DNA of 7,636 nucleotides from an uncultured Clostridia bacterium (GTDB taxonomy: Bacteria; Bacillota; Clostridia; Christensenellales; Aristaeellaceae): contig CANQGC010000133.1 in the NCBI GenBank assembly GCA_947600345.1, forward strand, positions 1-7,636, written 5' to 3'. Shown here one piece after another: positions 1 to 5,383 of this stretch. A program made the translations under genes and the position numbers. The notes beneath the pieces are model-generated. The model was not told the origin of the DNA. It was given only the letters and a program-made list of their open reading frames with translations, and did not search any database. Position 1 is the first letter of the stretch. Each line of letters begins with the position of its first letter.

Positions 1-363
1 ATCACTCGGATGATCCTGTCCCAGCCGACGGATCAGCAGCGCGTCGCCGTCTCGAAGGTGATCGACGAAATGACGAACAATCTCGTCTCCTCCACGGTGA
101 GCTACGTGGGAAAGGCGAACTACCGGGAGGCGGAAAAGTATATCCGCGATTTCCGGCTGTGGACGTGCAGCACCGGCGAGACGATACTGATCGAAATCTC
201 CGCCGTGAACGGCAAGTTCACCATCGACTTCACCCAGCCCTTCTCCAGCCCGCTGTATGTCAACGCGTTTCTGAAGGAGCTGGAGGAGAACGGCATCACC
301 TACGACCTCCAGGACGTGATGAAGCTCGAGGTGTCGGACGTGAAGCTGCCCTGGAGGGAATGA
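1..363 (+). CDS. 3' end of an unidentified gene (possibly condensation/acyltransferase-like)
   Basis: The reading frame is open from the first base of the window (ATC ACT CGG before the first ATG at 10) to the TGA at 361-363, and nothing like a ribosome binding site fits in the nine bases before that ATG. I therefore read it as the C-terminal ~120 residues of a longer protein whose start lies outside. The visible part is soluble, with no membrane segment or signal peptide. A stretch reading VNGKFTIDF followed by a segment with FSSPLYVNAFLKELEENGI resembles the last strand and helix of condensation or wax-ester-synthase-like acyltransferase folds, where a beta strand precedes a helix ending 'F...L...GI'. 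That resemblance is from memory and weak; the catalytic HHxxxDG region would be upstream of the window. The gene lies 3 nt before the M20 peptidase gene, so the two are probably co-transcribed. Coding status is fairly secure; function is not. Confidence 0.7.
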   Translation: MTRMILSQPTDQQRVAVSKVIDEMTNNLVSSTVSYVGKANYREAEKYIRDFRLWTCSTGETILIEISAVNGKFTIDFTQPFSSPLYVNAFLKELEENGITYDLQDVMKLEVSDVKLPWRE

Positions 364-366
364 GGG

Positions 367-1506
367 ATGGTCATGTTGAATGAGGAACAGCTTCGCTGGT
401 GCGAGGCGAACCACGCGGAGGCGGTGGAGCTGCTGCGGACGCTGGGGCGCATTGGCGCGCCGTCGGGCCACGAGGAGCGGCGGGCGGAGTTTATCCGGGA
501 CTGGCTGGCGCGGCAGGGCGCGCGGGGCGCGTACATCGACGACGCGCTGAACGTGATCCTGCCCATCGGCGCGGCGGAGGAGGGCCCGGTCGCGATTCTC
601 ATGGCGCACACGGACGTGGTGTTTCCGGATGAGGAGGCGCTGCCGCTGCGGGAGGAGGGCGACCAGCTGTGCGCGCCCGGCATCGGCGACGACACGGCGA
701 ACCTCGTCAACCTGCTGATGGCGGCCAAGTATCTGCTCGACAGCGGCCTGCGGCCGAGGCATGGACTGGTGATCGCGGCGAACAGCTGCGAGGAGGGGCT
801 CGGGAACCTCAAGGGCAGCAGGCGCATCCTGGAGGCGTGGGGAAGCCGCGTGACGGAGATGATCTCCATCGACGGGGACATGGACGAGATCGTCAGCCGC
901 GCGGTCGGCTCCCGCCGCATGCGGGTTACCATCCGTACCGGGGGCGGGCACTCCTATTCCGACTTCGGCCGTGCCAACGCCATCGCCCAGATGGCGGAGC
1001 TGATTTGCCGCCTGGACCGGCAGCAGGTGCCAACGAGGGCGAAGACCACCTACAATGTGGGCGTCATCGAGGGCGGCACGACGGTCAACAGCATCCCCGC
1101 CGCGTGCAGCATGCTCTACGAGTTCCGCTCGGAGGATCGGGGCTGCCTCGCCGAGATGGAGGCGCAGTTCGACGAAGCCATCCGGGAATTCCGGGAGAGG
1201 GGCGTGAGCGTCGAGGTGGAGGTCGTGGGCGTGCGTCCCTGCGCGGGCGATGTGGACGCGGATCGCCAGGCCGGGCTGACGCGGCGCATGAAGGACATCA
1301 TGGAGCGCTACTCCGGCAACGAGATTCCGGAGAACGCGGGCTCCACGGACGCCAACAGCGCGCTGGCGCTGGGCATCCCGGCCGTGACCATCGGCGCGGC
1401 GCAGGGCGGCGGAGCGCACACCCGGGAGGAATGGACGAGCAAGTCCGCGCTGCTGGCGGGCATGAAGATCGCGCTGGCGGCCGTGCTGCAGTACTGCGAT
1501 TCGTGA
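367..1506 (+). CDS. M20-family zinc metallopeptidase (PepT/carboxypeptidase-like)
   Basis: This 379-residue protein has the hallmarks of co-catalytic dizinc M20 peptidases, which cleave short peptides or acyl-amino acids in the cytoplasm. The metal and catalytic residues appear in the expected order: MAHTDVV (His81, Asp83), GIGDDTAN (bridging Asp108 or 109), NSCEEG (catalytic Glu142 and metal ligand Glu143), SIDGD (Asp169) and GGGAHTREEW (His351). The lid or dimerisation domain spans about residues 180-290 and contains GGGHSYSDFG (His195), the usual position of the histidine contributed to the partner active site. Length is normal for the family. Two start codons are plausible, ATG 367 and ATG 373. 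GGAGGG at 353-358 sits 8 nt before 367, so I prefer 367, but GAGGG at 362-366 could serve 373. It lies 3 nt after the preceding stop, suggesting an operon. Substrate (tripeptide, dipeptide or N-acyl amino acid) cannot be told from sequence alone. Confidence 0.93.
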   Translation: MVMLNEEQLRWCEANHAEAVELLRTLGRIGAPSGHEERRAEFIRDWLARQGARGAYIDDALNVILPIGAAEEGPVAILMAHTDVVFPDEEALPLREEGDQLCAPGIGDDTANLVNLLMAAKYLLDSGLRPRHGLVIAANSCEEGLGNLKGSRRILEAWGSRVTEMISIDGDMDEIVSRAVGSRRMRVTIRTGGGHSYSDFGRANAIAQMAELICRLDRQQVPTRAKTTYNVGVIEGGTTVNSIPAACSMLYEFRSEDRGCLAEMEAQFDEAIREFRERGVSVEVEVVGVRPCAGDVDADRQAGLTRRMKDIMERYSGNEIPENAGSTDANSALALGIPAVTIGAAQGGGAHTREEWTSKSALLAGMKIALAAVLQYCDS

Positions 1507-1509
1507 ATG

Positions 1510-1531
1510 CGCGCGCAGGTTCTTGCGCGCG
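1510..1531 (+). other. GC-rich hairpin just after the M20 stop codon
   Basis: CGCGCGCA (1510-1517) pairs perfectly with TGCGCGCG (1524-1531) around a 6-nt loop, GGTTCT, beginning 3 nt after the stop codon. No run of T follows (GGAAATGAAGG), so it is not a canonical intrinsic terminator. It could stabilise the mRNA 3' end or act as a weak or factor-assisted terminator. A very similar hairpin follows the next gene. Confidence 0.6.
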
Positions 1532-1543
1532 GGAAATGAAGGC

Positions 1544-1572
1544 TTGCGTTTCCCAGCGAAAGGGTATATAAT
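1544..1572 (+). promoter_or_regulatory. Sigma-A type promoter for the nitroreductase gene
   Basis: A perfect -10 box TATAAT (1567-1572) lies 17 nt downstream of TTGCGT (1544-1549), which matches three of six bases of the -35 consensus. Transcription would start near 1579, giving a leader of about 40 nt. The gene therefore probably has its own transcript in addition to any read-through from the M20 gene. Confidence 0.75.
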
Positions 1573-1603
1573 GGGGCAAAGCCGAACCGGCAAAGCATGA
1601 TAC

Positions 1604-1609
1604 AGGAGG
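1604..1609 (+). promoter_or_regulatory. Ribosome binding site that fixes the nitroreductase start
   Basis: AGGAGG ends 8 nt before the ATG at 1618. The upstream in-frame ATG at 1597 lies before this site and has no SD sequence of its own, so 1618 is the better start. Confidence 0.85.
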
Positions 1610-1617
1610 TCATCGTT

Positions 1618-2148
1618 ATGAACAACATTCTCAACGCCATCGAAATGCGCAGCTCCACCCGCGGCTATCAGGCGGAGAAGCTGAGCGAAGAGGAACTGGA
1701 GGCGCTGGTCCGGGCCGGGCTTCAGGCGCCCACGGCGGCCAACAAGCAGGAGATCCACATCACGGTGGTGGAGGATGGGAATCCCATCCTCGCTGAGATC
1801 GAGGCGGAGAAGAATGCCCTGGCCGGCGTTCAGGCTCCCGCCGCGAACTTTTACTACGGCGCTCCCACGGTGCTGATCCTGAGCGGCGACCGGGCCTTCC
1901 CTTGGAGCGCGCTGGATGCGGGCATCGCGGTGGAGAACATCGCCCTGGCCGCCGAGGGCCTGGGGCTGGGCAGCGTCATCATCGGCTGCATCAAGGACGC
2001 CATGCTCGGCGGGAAGGCTGAGCGCTTCGCCGGGGCGCTGAAGTTCCCCGAGGGCTACGAATTTGAGATTGCCATCGCCGTGGGCCGCAAGGCGAAGGGG
2101 AAGGCGCCCCACGACTACGACCTGGAGCGGAACGCTACCCGCGTCTGA
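1618..2148 (+). CDS. Nitroreductase-family FMN-dependent oxidoreductase
   Basis: This 176-residue protein starts with MNNILNAIEMRSSTRGY, the usual opening of nitroreductases, in which the Arg/Ser cluster (Arg11-Arg15) contacts the FMN phosphate. It continues with LQAPTAANKQEIH (about 35-47), where Ala/Asn/Gln line the flavin site, and with a helix reading DAGIAVENIALAAEGLGLGSV (about 100-120) that forms the dimer core, ending in GRKAKGKAP (156-164) near the flavin. The family uses NAD(P)H to reduce nitro compounds, quinones or flavins and acts as a cytoplasmic homodimer; the physiological substrate here is unknown. Length is at the short end of the family, typical for the compact clostridial type. 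The start at ATG 1618 is set by AGGAGG at 1604-1609. It has its own promoter upstream and a bidirectional terminator downstream, so it is probably monocistronic. Confidence 0.92.
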   Translation: MNNILNAIEMRSSTRGYQAEKLSEEELEALVRAGLQAPTAANKQEIHITVVEDGNPILAEIEAEKNALAGVQAPAANFYYGAPTVLILSGDRAFPWSALDAGIAVENIALAAEGLGLGSVIIGCIKDAMLGGKAERFAGALKFPEGYEFEIAIAVGRKAKGKAPHDYDLERNATRV

Positions 2149-2170
2149 CGCGCGCCAGGCTCGGCGCGCG
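2149..2170 (+). other. GC-rich hairpin abutting the nitroreductase stop codon
   Basis: CGCGCGCC (2149-2156) pairs perfectly with GGCGCGCG (2163-2170) around the loop AGGCTC, starting at the base after the TGA. No T-run follows. Stem length, loop size and position copy the hairpin at 1510-1531 after the previous gene. Confidence 0.6.
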
Positions 2171-2226
2171 GGCGGTTCGCGCTCGCTGCGTCCGGCCGCT
2201 GCGCCCAGAGCCGCGCCGGGATAAAA

Positions 2227-2274
2227 GCGCAGGGCTCCGATTTGTTGCGAAATCGGAGCCCTGCGCCCTCTTTT
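2227..2274. terminator. Strong bidirectional intrinsic terminator between convergent genes
   Basis: A perfect 17-bp stem (2227-2243 with 2250-2266; arms begin GCGCAGGGCTCC) encloses the loop GTTGCG. On the + strand it is followed by CCTCTTTT (2267-2274). On the - strand the AAAA at 2223-2226 becomes a TTTT run after the stem. It can thus stop transcripts of the nitroreductase gene (+) and of the TrpB2 gene (-). Confidence 0.92.
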
Positions 2275-2280
2275 GGATGC

Positions 2281-3648
2281 TCAGTCCACCTTCGGCAGCG
2301 TGGCAAAGGAAGCTTCCAGCTCGGCGTCGGTGGGGATGTAGTCGTCCATCAGGCCGTCGTGGAACTTCTCGTAGGCCACCATGTCGAAGTAGCCGGTGCC
2401 GGTCAGGCCGAAGACGATGTTCTTGGCCTCGCCGGTTTCCTTGCACTTGAGCGCCTCGTCGATGGCCACGCGGATGGCGTGGGCGCTCTCCGGCGCGGGC
2501 AGTATGCCCTCGACCCGGGCGAACTGCTCCGCCGCCTCGAAGACCTTCGTCTGGGGCACGGACGTTGCCTCCATGTAGCCGTCATGGTAGAGCTGGGACA
2601 GTATGGAGCTCATGCCGTGGTAGCGCAGGCCGCCGGCATGGTTGGGCGCGGGGATGAAGTTGCTGCCCAGCGTGTACATCTTCGCCAGCGGGCAGACCAT
2701 GCCCGTGTCGCAGAAGTCGTAGGCGAATTTGCCCCGGGTGAAGCTGGGGCAGGAGGCCGGCTCCACGGCCACGATGCGGTAGTCCGCCTCGCCGCGCAGC
2801 TTCTGGCCCATGAAGGGCGCGATCAGGCCGCCCAGGTTCGATCCGCCGCCGGCGCAGCCGATGATGACGTCGGGCTTGACGCCGTACTTGTCCAGCGCCG
2901 TCTTGGTCTCCAGGCCGATCACCGACTGGTGCAGGAGCACCTGATTGAGCACGCTGCCCAGCACGTAGCGGTAGCCGGGCGTGCTGGTGGCGACCTCCAC
3001 AGCCTCGGAGATGGCGCAGCCCAGGCTTCCGGTGGTGCCGGGATGGGCGGCCAGTATGCGCTTGCCGACTTCCGTCTCCATCGACGGGGAGGGGGTGACG
3101 GAGGCGCCGTAGGTGCGCATGACCTCCCGGCGGAAGGGCTTCTGCTCGTAGGAGACCTTGACCATGTAGACCTTGCAGTCGAGGTCGAAGTAGGAGCAGG
3201 CCATGGACAGCGCCGTGCCCCACTGGCCCGCGCCGGTCTCGGTGGTCACGCCCTTCAGGCCCTGCTTCTTGGCGTAGTAGGCCTGGGCGATGGCGGAGTT
3301 GAGCTTGTGGCTGCCGCTGGTGTTGTTGCCCTCAAACTTGTAGTAGATGTGCGCGGGCGTGCCGAGCTTCTGCTCCAGGCAGTAGGCGCGCACCAGCGGG
3401 GAGGGGCGATACATCTTGTAGAATTCGCGAATCTCCTGGGGGATCTCGAAGTAGGGCGTGTCGTTGTCCAGCTCCTGTTTGATCAACTCGTCGCAGAACA
3501 CCGGCGCGAGCTCCTCGGCCTTCATCGGCTGGTGGGTGCCGGGGTTGAGCAGCGGCGCGGGCTTGTTTTTCATGTCGGCGCGCAGGTTGTACCACGCCTT
3601 GGGCATTTCACTCTCGTCCAGGTAGATCTTGTAGGGAATGTCGCTCAT
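2281..3648 (-). CDS. trpB: TrpB2-type tryptophan synthase beta chain
   Basis: The 455-residue product is a PLP-dependent beta chain of the TrpB2 (TrpB-like) class, which joins indole and L-serine to give tryptophan. The N-terminal extension before the PLP domain (about residues 1-100) and the total length fit TrpB2 rather than the ~400-residue TrpB1. Key residues are visible: the Schiff-base lysine in GSHKLNSA (Lys115), the catalytic glutamate in TETGAGQWG (Glu137), the PLP phosphate loop GCAGGGSNLGG (264-274), and the C-terminal TGTGYFDM (416-423), where TrpB1 has GRGDKD. The start at 3648 (MSDIPYKIYL) is fixed by AAGGAGG at 3657-3663, 8 nt upstream. The frame stays open upstream to an ATG at 3906, but that stretch is the T-box leader and not protein. 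No trpA or other trp gene is next to it, so the enzyme probably works alone, perhaps on free indole. Expression is governed by the T-box. Confidence 0.94.
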   Translation of the reverse strand: MSDIPYKIYLDESEMPKAWYNLRADMKNKPAPLLNPGTHQPMKAEELAPVFCDELIKQELDNDTPYFEIPQEIREFYKMYRPSPLVRAYCLEQKLGTPAHIYYKFEGNNTSGSHKLNSAIAQAYYAKKQGLKGVTTETGAGQWGTALSMACSYFDLDCKVYMVKVSYEQKPFRREVMRTYGASVTPSPSMETEVGKRILAAHPGTTGSLGCAISEAVEVATSTPGYRYVLGSVLNQVLLHQSVIGLETKTALDKYGVKPDVIIGCAGGGSNLGGLIAPFMGQKLRGEADYRIVAVEPASCPSFTRGKFAYDFCDTGMVCPLAKMYTLGSNFIPAPNHAGGLRYHGMSSILSQLYHDGYMEATSVPQTKVFEAAEQFARVEGILPAPESAHAIRVAIDEALKCKETGEAKNIVFGLTGTGYFDMVAYEKFHDGLMDDYIPTDAELEASFATLPKVD

Positions 3649-3656
3649 CTTGAAAA

Positions 3657-3663
3657 CCTCCTT
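3657..3663 (-). promoter_or_regulatory. Ribosome binding site that fixes the TrpB2 start
   Basis: On the minus strand AAGGAGG lies 8 nt before the ATG at 3648 and downstream of the T-box terminator. This rules out the longer in-frame start at 3906, which would translate the riboswitch. Confidence 0.9.
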
Positions 3664-3689
3664 CTGGTTCGTCGATTCTTCGCCGGACC

Positions 3690-3726
3690 AAAAAAATCTG
3701 CCCCGGCAAGTTGCTTGCTGGGACAG
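3690..3726 (-). terminator. T-box regulated intrinsic terminator
   Basis: On the minus strand CTGTCCCAGCAAG (3726-3714) pairs with CTTGCCGGGGCAG (3710-3698) around loop CAA, with one A/C mismatch and one G-U pair. A run of seven T follows (3696-3690). It lies about 40 nt before the TrpB2 start codon. Confidence 0.92.
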
Positions 3727-3748
3727 GATGCTTCCTGCGGTGCCACCC
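3720..3748 (-). promoter_or_regulatory. T-box antiterminator
   Basis: On the minus strand GGG pairs with CCC and GCAGG pairs with CCTGT on either side of the 7-nt bulge TGGCACC, the classic T-box antiterminator shape. Its 3' strand CCTGTCCC (3727-3720) is also the 5' arm of the terminator stem, so the two folds exclude each other. Confidence 0.88.
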
Positions 3749-3976
3749 GGCTTGGCGCGAACGCGCCCACTCTGCGCATACTCTTCGATGCCGGTCCCGT
3801 TGACGGTGGACCAATCCGTCTCCCATATTCCGAGGCGCGCCGCGGCTGCGTGCGCTCCGTTTCCGTTCGCCCTCGGAAGCCCATTCAATTCCGCGCTCTC
3901 CGCCACGCTTCCACCATCCGCGGCTCTCTGAAGGGGACCAGCGCAACCTACTTACGCTCCCTCATCGGTTTTGTAC

Positions 3977-4005
3977 ATTATCGCGCAAAGGCCTCGCTTT
4001 GTCAA
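3977..4005 (-). promoter_or_regulatory. Sigma-A promoter for the T-box/TrpB2 transcript
   Basis: On the minus strand a perfect -35 TTGACA (4005-4000) is separated by exactly 17 nt from GATAAT (3982-3977), five of six -10 matches. Transcription would begin near 3970, just before stem I of the T-box. Confidence 0.9.
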
Positions 4006-4014
4006 GGGCTTGAC
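4001..4014. repeat. Palindrome formed by back-to-back divergent -35 boxes
   Basis: GTCAAG-GG-CTTGAC is a perfect inverted repeat with 6-bp arms. One arm belongs to the TrpB2 -35 box (minus strand), the other to the -35 box of a candidate distal pfkA promoter (plus strand). It may be an operator or simply the consequence of two consensus -35 boxes facing apart. Confidence 0.6.
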
Positions 4015-4038
4015 GAAAATTTTTCCATTCAGTAAAAT
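4010..4038 (+). promoter_or_regulatory. Candidate distal promoter for pfkA
   Basis: TTGACG (4010-4015, five of six) is followed after exactly 17 nt by TAAAAT (4033-4038, five of six). Transcription would start near 4045, upstream of the proximal promoter. Both hexamers are good, but the role is inferred from position only. Confidence 0.6.
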
Positions 4039-4077
4039 GTTTTTGAGATCGCGGAGCGCGCCCGCAAATCTTTTTAC

Positions 4078-4106
4078 TTGCCGCAAATCCGCACATATGC
4101 TATAAT
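4078..4106 (+). promoter_or_regulatory. Proximal promoter for pfkA
   Basis: A perfect TATAAT (4101-4106), preceded by the extended -10 dinucleotide TG (4098-4099), lies 17 nt after TTGCCG (4078-4083, four of six). The start point would be near 4113, leaving a leader of about 145 nt. Confidence 0.85.
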
Positions 4107-4178
4107 GGAGCAAATCGAAAGAGAAGAGGGAATCAAACCGACGGACAAACCGGCATTTCACCGAGCCGGACGCGGCAG

Positions 4179-4199
4179 GGGCGGCGGTGGACGTCGCCC
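4179..4199 (+). other. Hairpin in the pfkA leader
   Basis: GGGCGGCG (4179-4186) can pair with CGTCGCCC (4192-4199), including one G-U pair, around loop GTGGA. Its 3' arm runs into the first copy of the tandem repeats but does not cover the SD cores. No T-run follows, so it is not a terminator. Confidence 0.5.
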
Positions 4200-4256
4200 A
4201 TCGGGAGGAAGCCAGGTTCATCGGCGGGAATTGAGGCCCATCGGGAGGAATGGAAT
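4197..4256 (+). repeat. Three tandem 20-nt repeats with SD-like cores before pfkA
   Basis: Three contiguous 20-nt units end exactly at the pfkA start codon: 4197-4216, 4217-4236 and 4237-4256. The outer two share CCCATCGGGAGGAA; the middle one reads TTCATCGGCGGGAA. By hand count copies 1 and 3 match at 15 of 20 positions, and each matches copy 2 at 13 of 20. The third copy supplies the working RBS, GGGAGG (4243-4248), 8 nt before the ATG. The first copy has the same GGGAGG but no start codon at a proper distance. Confidence 0.8.
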
Positions 4257-5258
4257 ATGAACGGAAAGATGAAGCGAATCGGCGTGCTGACCAGCGGCGG
4301 CGACGCGCCGGGCATGAACGCCGCGGTGCGCGCGGTGGTGCGAACCGCCATCGACAACGGCCTGGAGTGCATCGGCATCCGCAGGGGATGGAGCGGGCTG
4401 ATCAACAGCGACTTCGTGCGCCTGGACAGCCAGAGCGTCAGCCACATCATCAACAAGGGCGGCACGATACTCTACACCGCCCGCAGCAAGGAGTTCCTCG
4501 ACCGCGAGGGCCGCGCCCGCGCCATCGCCACCTGCAAGCTGCTGGGGCTGGACGGCATCGTGGCCATCGGCGGCGACGGCACCTTCCAGGGCGCGCTGGC
4601 GCTGTCGCGCCAGGTGGCGGAGTCGGGGCAGGAGCTCAGCGTGGTGGGCATTCCCGCCACCATCGACAACGACATCGGCTGCTCGAACTACACCATCGGC
4701 TTCGATACCGCCAGCAACACGGCCATCGAGTGCATCGACAAGCTGCGCGACACCATGCAGTCCCACGAGCGCTGCTCGGTGGTGGAGGTCATGGGCCGGC
4801 GCGCGGGCTTCCTGGCGCTCTACGTGGGCATCGCGGTGGGCGCGAACGCCGTGCTGATTCCCGAGCGCGAGGTGGACTTCCAGCGCGACGTGGTGGAGAA
4901 GATCCAGAACCTGCGCCTGGGCGGCACCACGCACTTCATGATTGTCGTGGCCGAGGGCGCGGGCAGCGCGGTGGAGATCGGCAAGCGCATCGAGGAGGAA
5001 CTGGGCATCGTGCCGCGTGTGACGGTGCTGGGCCACATCCAGCGCGGCGGCGCGCCCACCGCCCGCGACCGGGAGACCGCCAGCCGCATGGGCTACGAGG
5101 CGGTGCAGTGCCTGCTGGCGGGCAAGGGCAACCGCGTCATCGGCACCCAGGAGGGCGGCATCGTCGATATGGACATGGAGGAGGCGCTGGCCATGACCAA
5201 GAACCTCCAGATGTACCGCTACCAGGTGCTGGAGGCGCTCACCGCGAAGGGGAAATAG
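4257..5258 (+). CDS. pfkA: ATP-type 6-phosphofructokinase
   Basis: The 333-residue product is a bacterial phosphofructokinase, which phosphorylates fructose 6-phosphate to fructose 1,6-bisphosphate, the committed step of glycolysis, as a cytoplasmic tetramer. Motifs in order are TSGGDAPGMNAA (12-23, nucleotide binding), GGDGTFQGA (105-113), TIDND (135-139, catalytic base Asp137), YTIGFDTA (145-152), EVMGRRAG (177-184, substrate binding) and HIQRGGAPTARDR (260-272). Gly108, at the position of E. coli Gly104, points to ATP rather than pyrophosphate, since PPi enzymes carry Asp there. The second discriminating position (E. coli Gly124) is Ala134 here, neither the Gly of ATP enzymes nor the Lys of PPi enzymes. 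GGGAGG 8 nt upstream fixes the start at 4257; Met5 is a less likely alternative. It stands alone between its own promoter region and a terminator, divergent from TrpB2. Confidence 0.96.
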   Translation: MNGKMKRIGVLTSGGDAPGMNAAVRAVVRTAIDNGLECIGIRRGWSGLINSDFVRLDSQSVSHIINKGGTILYTARSKEFLDREGRARAIATCKLLGLDGIVAIGGDGTFQGALALSRQVAESGQELSVVGIPATIDNDIGCSNYTIGFDTASNTAIECIDKLRDTMQSHERCSVVEVMGRRAGFLALYVGIAVGANAVLIPEREVDFQRDVVEKIQNLRLGGTTHFMIVVAEGAGSAVEIGKRIEEELGIVPRVTVLGHIQRGGAPTARDRETASRMGYEAVQCLLAGKGNRVIGTQEGGIVDMDMEEALAMTKNLQMYRYQVLEALTAKGK

Positions 5259-5298
5259 AATCCCCTCGCGCCCCTCCGGGCGGGCCCCGAAGCGAAAA

Positions 5299-5340
5299 CG
5301 AAATCTGGCTCCACGGCGTGGAAGCCAGATTTCGCGTTTT
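5299..5340. terminator. Bidirectional terminator between pfkA and the repeat-protein gene
   Basis: CGAAATCTGGCT (5299-5310) pairs with AGCCAGATTTCG (5323-5334). CCAC/GTGG extends the stem across a one-base bulge (A5322) to the loop GGC. CGTTTT follows on the + strand (5335-5340), and AAAA at 5295-5298 gives TTTT after the stem on the - strand. It can serve both convergent genes. Confidence 0.88.
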
Positions 5341-5383
5341 GGAGCGGGTCGACCCTCGCCGCCTCGCGGCGCGGCGGGGGAGC

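Larger units (their letters stand above)
3690..3970 (-). promoter_or_regulatory. T-box riboswitch, tRNA-Trp specific, upstream of the TrpB2 gene
   Basis: Read on the minus strand, the leader has the T-box parts in order. Stem I begins with an AAGTAGG motif on the 5' side. The distal region reads CAGAGAGCC (+ strand 3922-3930) and then GGTGGAAGC. The 3' side of the specifier loop reads GAATTGAATGGGCTTCC, with GCGCT/AGCGC pairing next to it. The codon at the specifier position is TGG (3883-3881), tryptophan. A GGCGC-GTTC-GCGCC hairpin (3754-3767) stands for stem III. The T-box sequence GGGTGGCACCGC (3748-3737) follows. Its UGGN bulge is UGGC, whose fourth base pairs with the G73 discriminator of bacterial tRNA-Trp. 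Uncharged tRNA-Trp would stabilise the antiterminator and switch the gene on; charged tRNA would let the terminator form. The 5' boundary is estimated from the promoter. Confidence 0.93.

Noticed and set aside
669..1571. 300-codon Arg/Gly-rich open frame on the + strand
   Set aside because: It is a +1 or +2 shadow of the M20 gene, which has all catalytic motifs in its own frame.
1597..1617. Upstream in-frame start of the nitroreductase (ATG 1597)
   Set aside because: The SD AGGAGG lies downstream of it and 8 nt before ATG 1618, and the protein from 1618 begins at the normal family position.
2242..4035. 597-codon open frame on the + strand
   Set aside because: It is the antisense of the TrpB2 gene and its T-box leader. 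Its composition (Gly/Ala/Val/Leu/His rich, no motifs) is typical of an antisense frame in GC-rich DNA, and it would read through the strong terminator and TrpB2 promoter.
4045..4080. Possible attenuator after the distal pfkA promoter (GCGG...CCGC then TTTTT)
   Set aside because: The stem is only about 4 bp and is separated from the T-run by AAATC, too weak to call a terminator.
4078..4260. 60-codon TTG-started frame ending in the pfkA ATGA
   Set aside because: Its start is the -35 box of the proximal pfkA promoter, so most transcripts would lack the start codon. No SD is present, and the peptide is Arg/Gly-rich without features.
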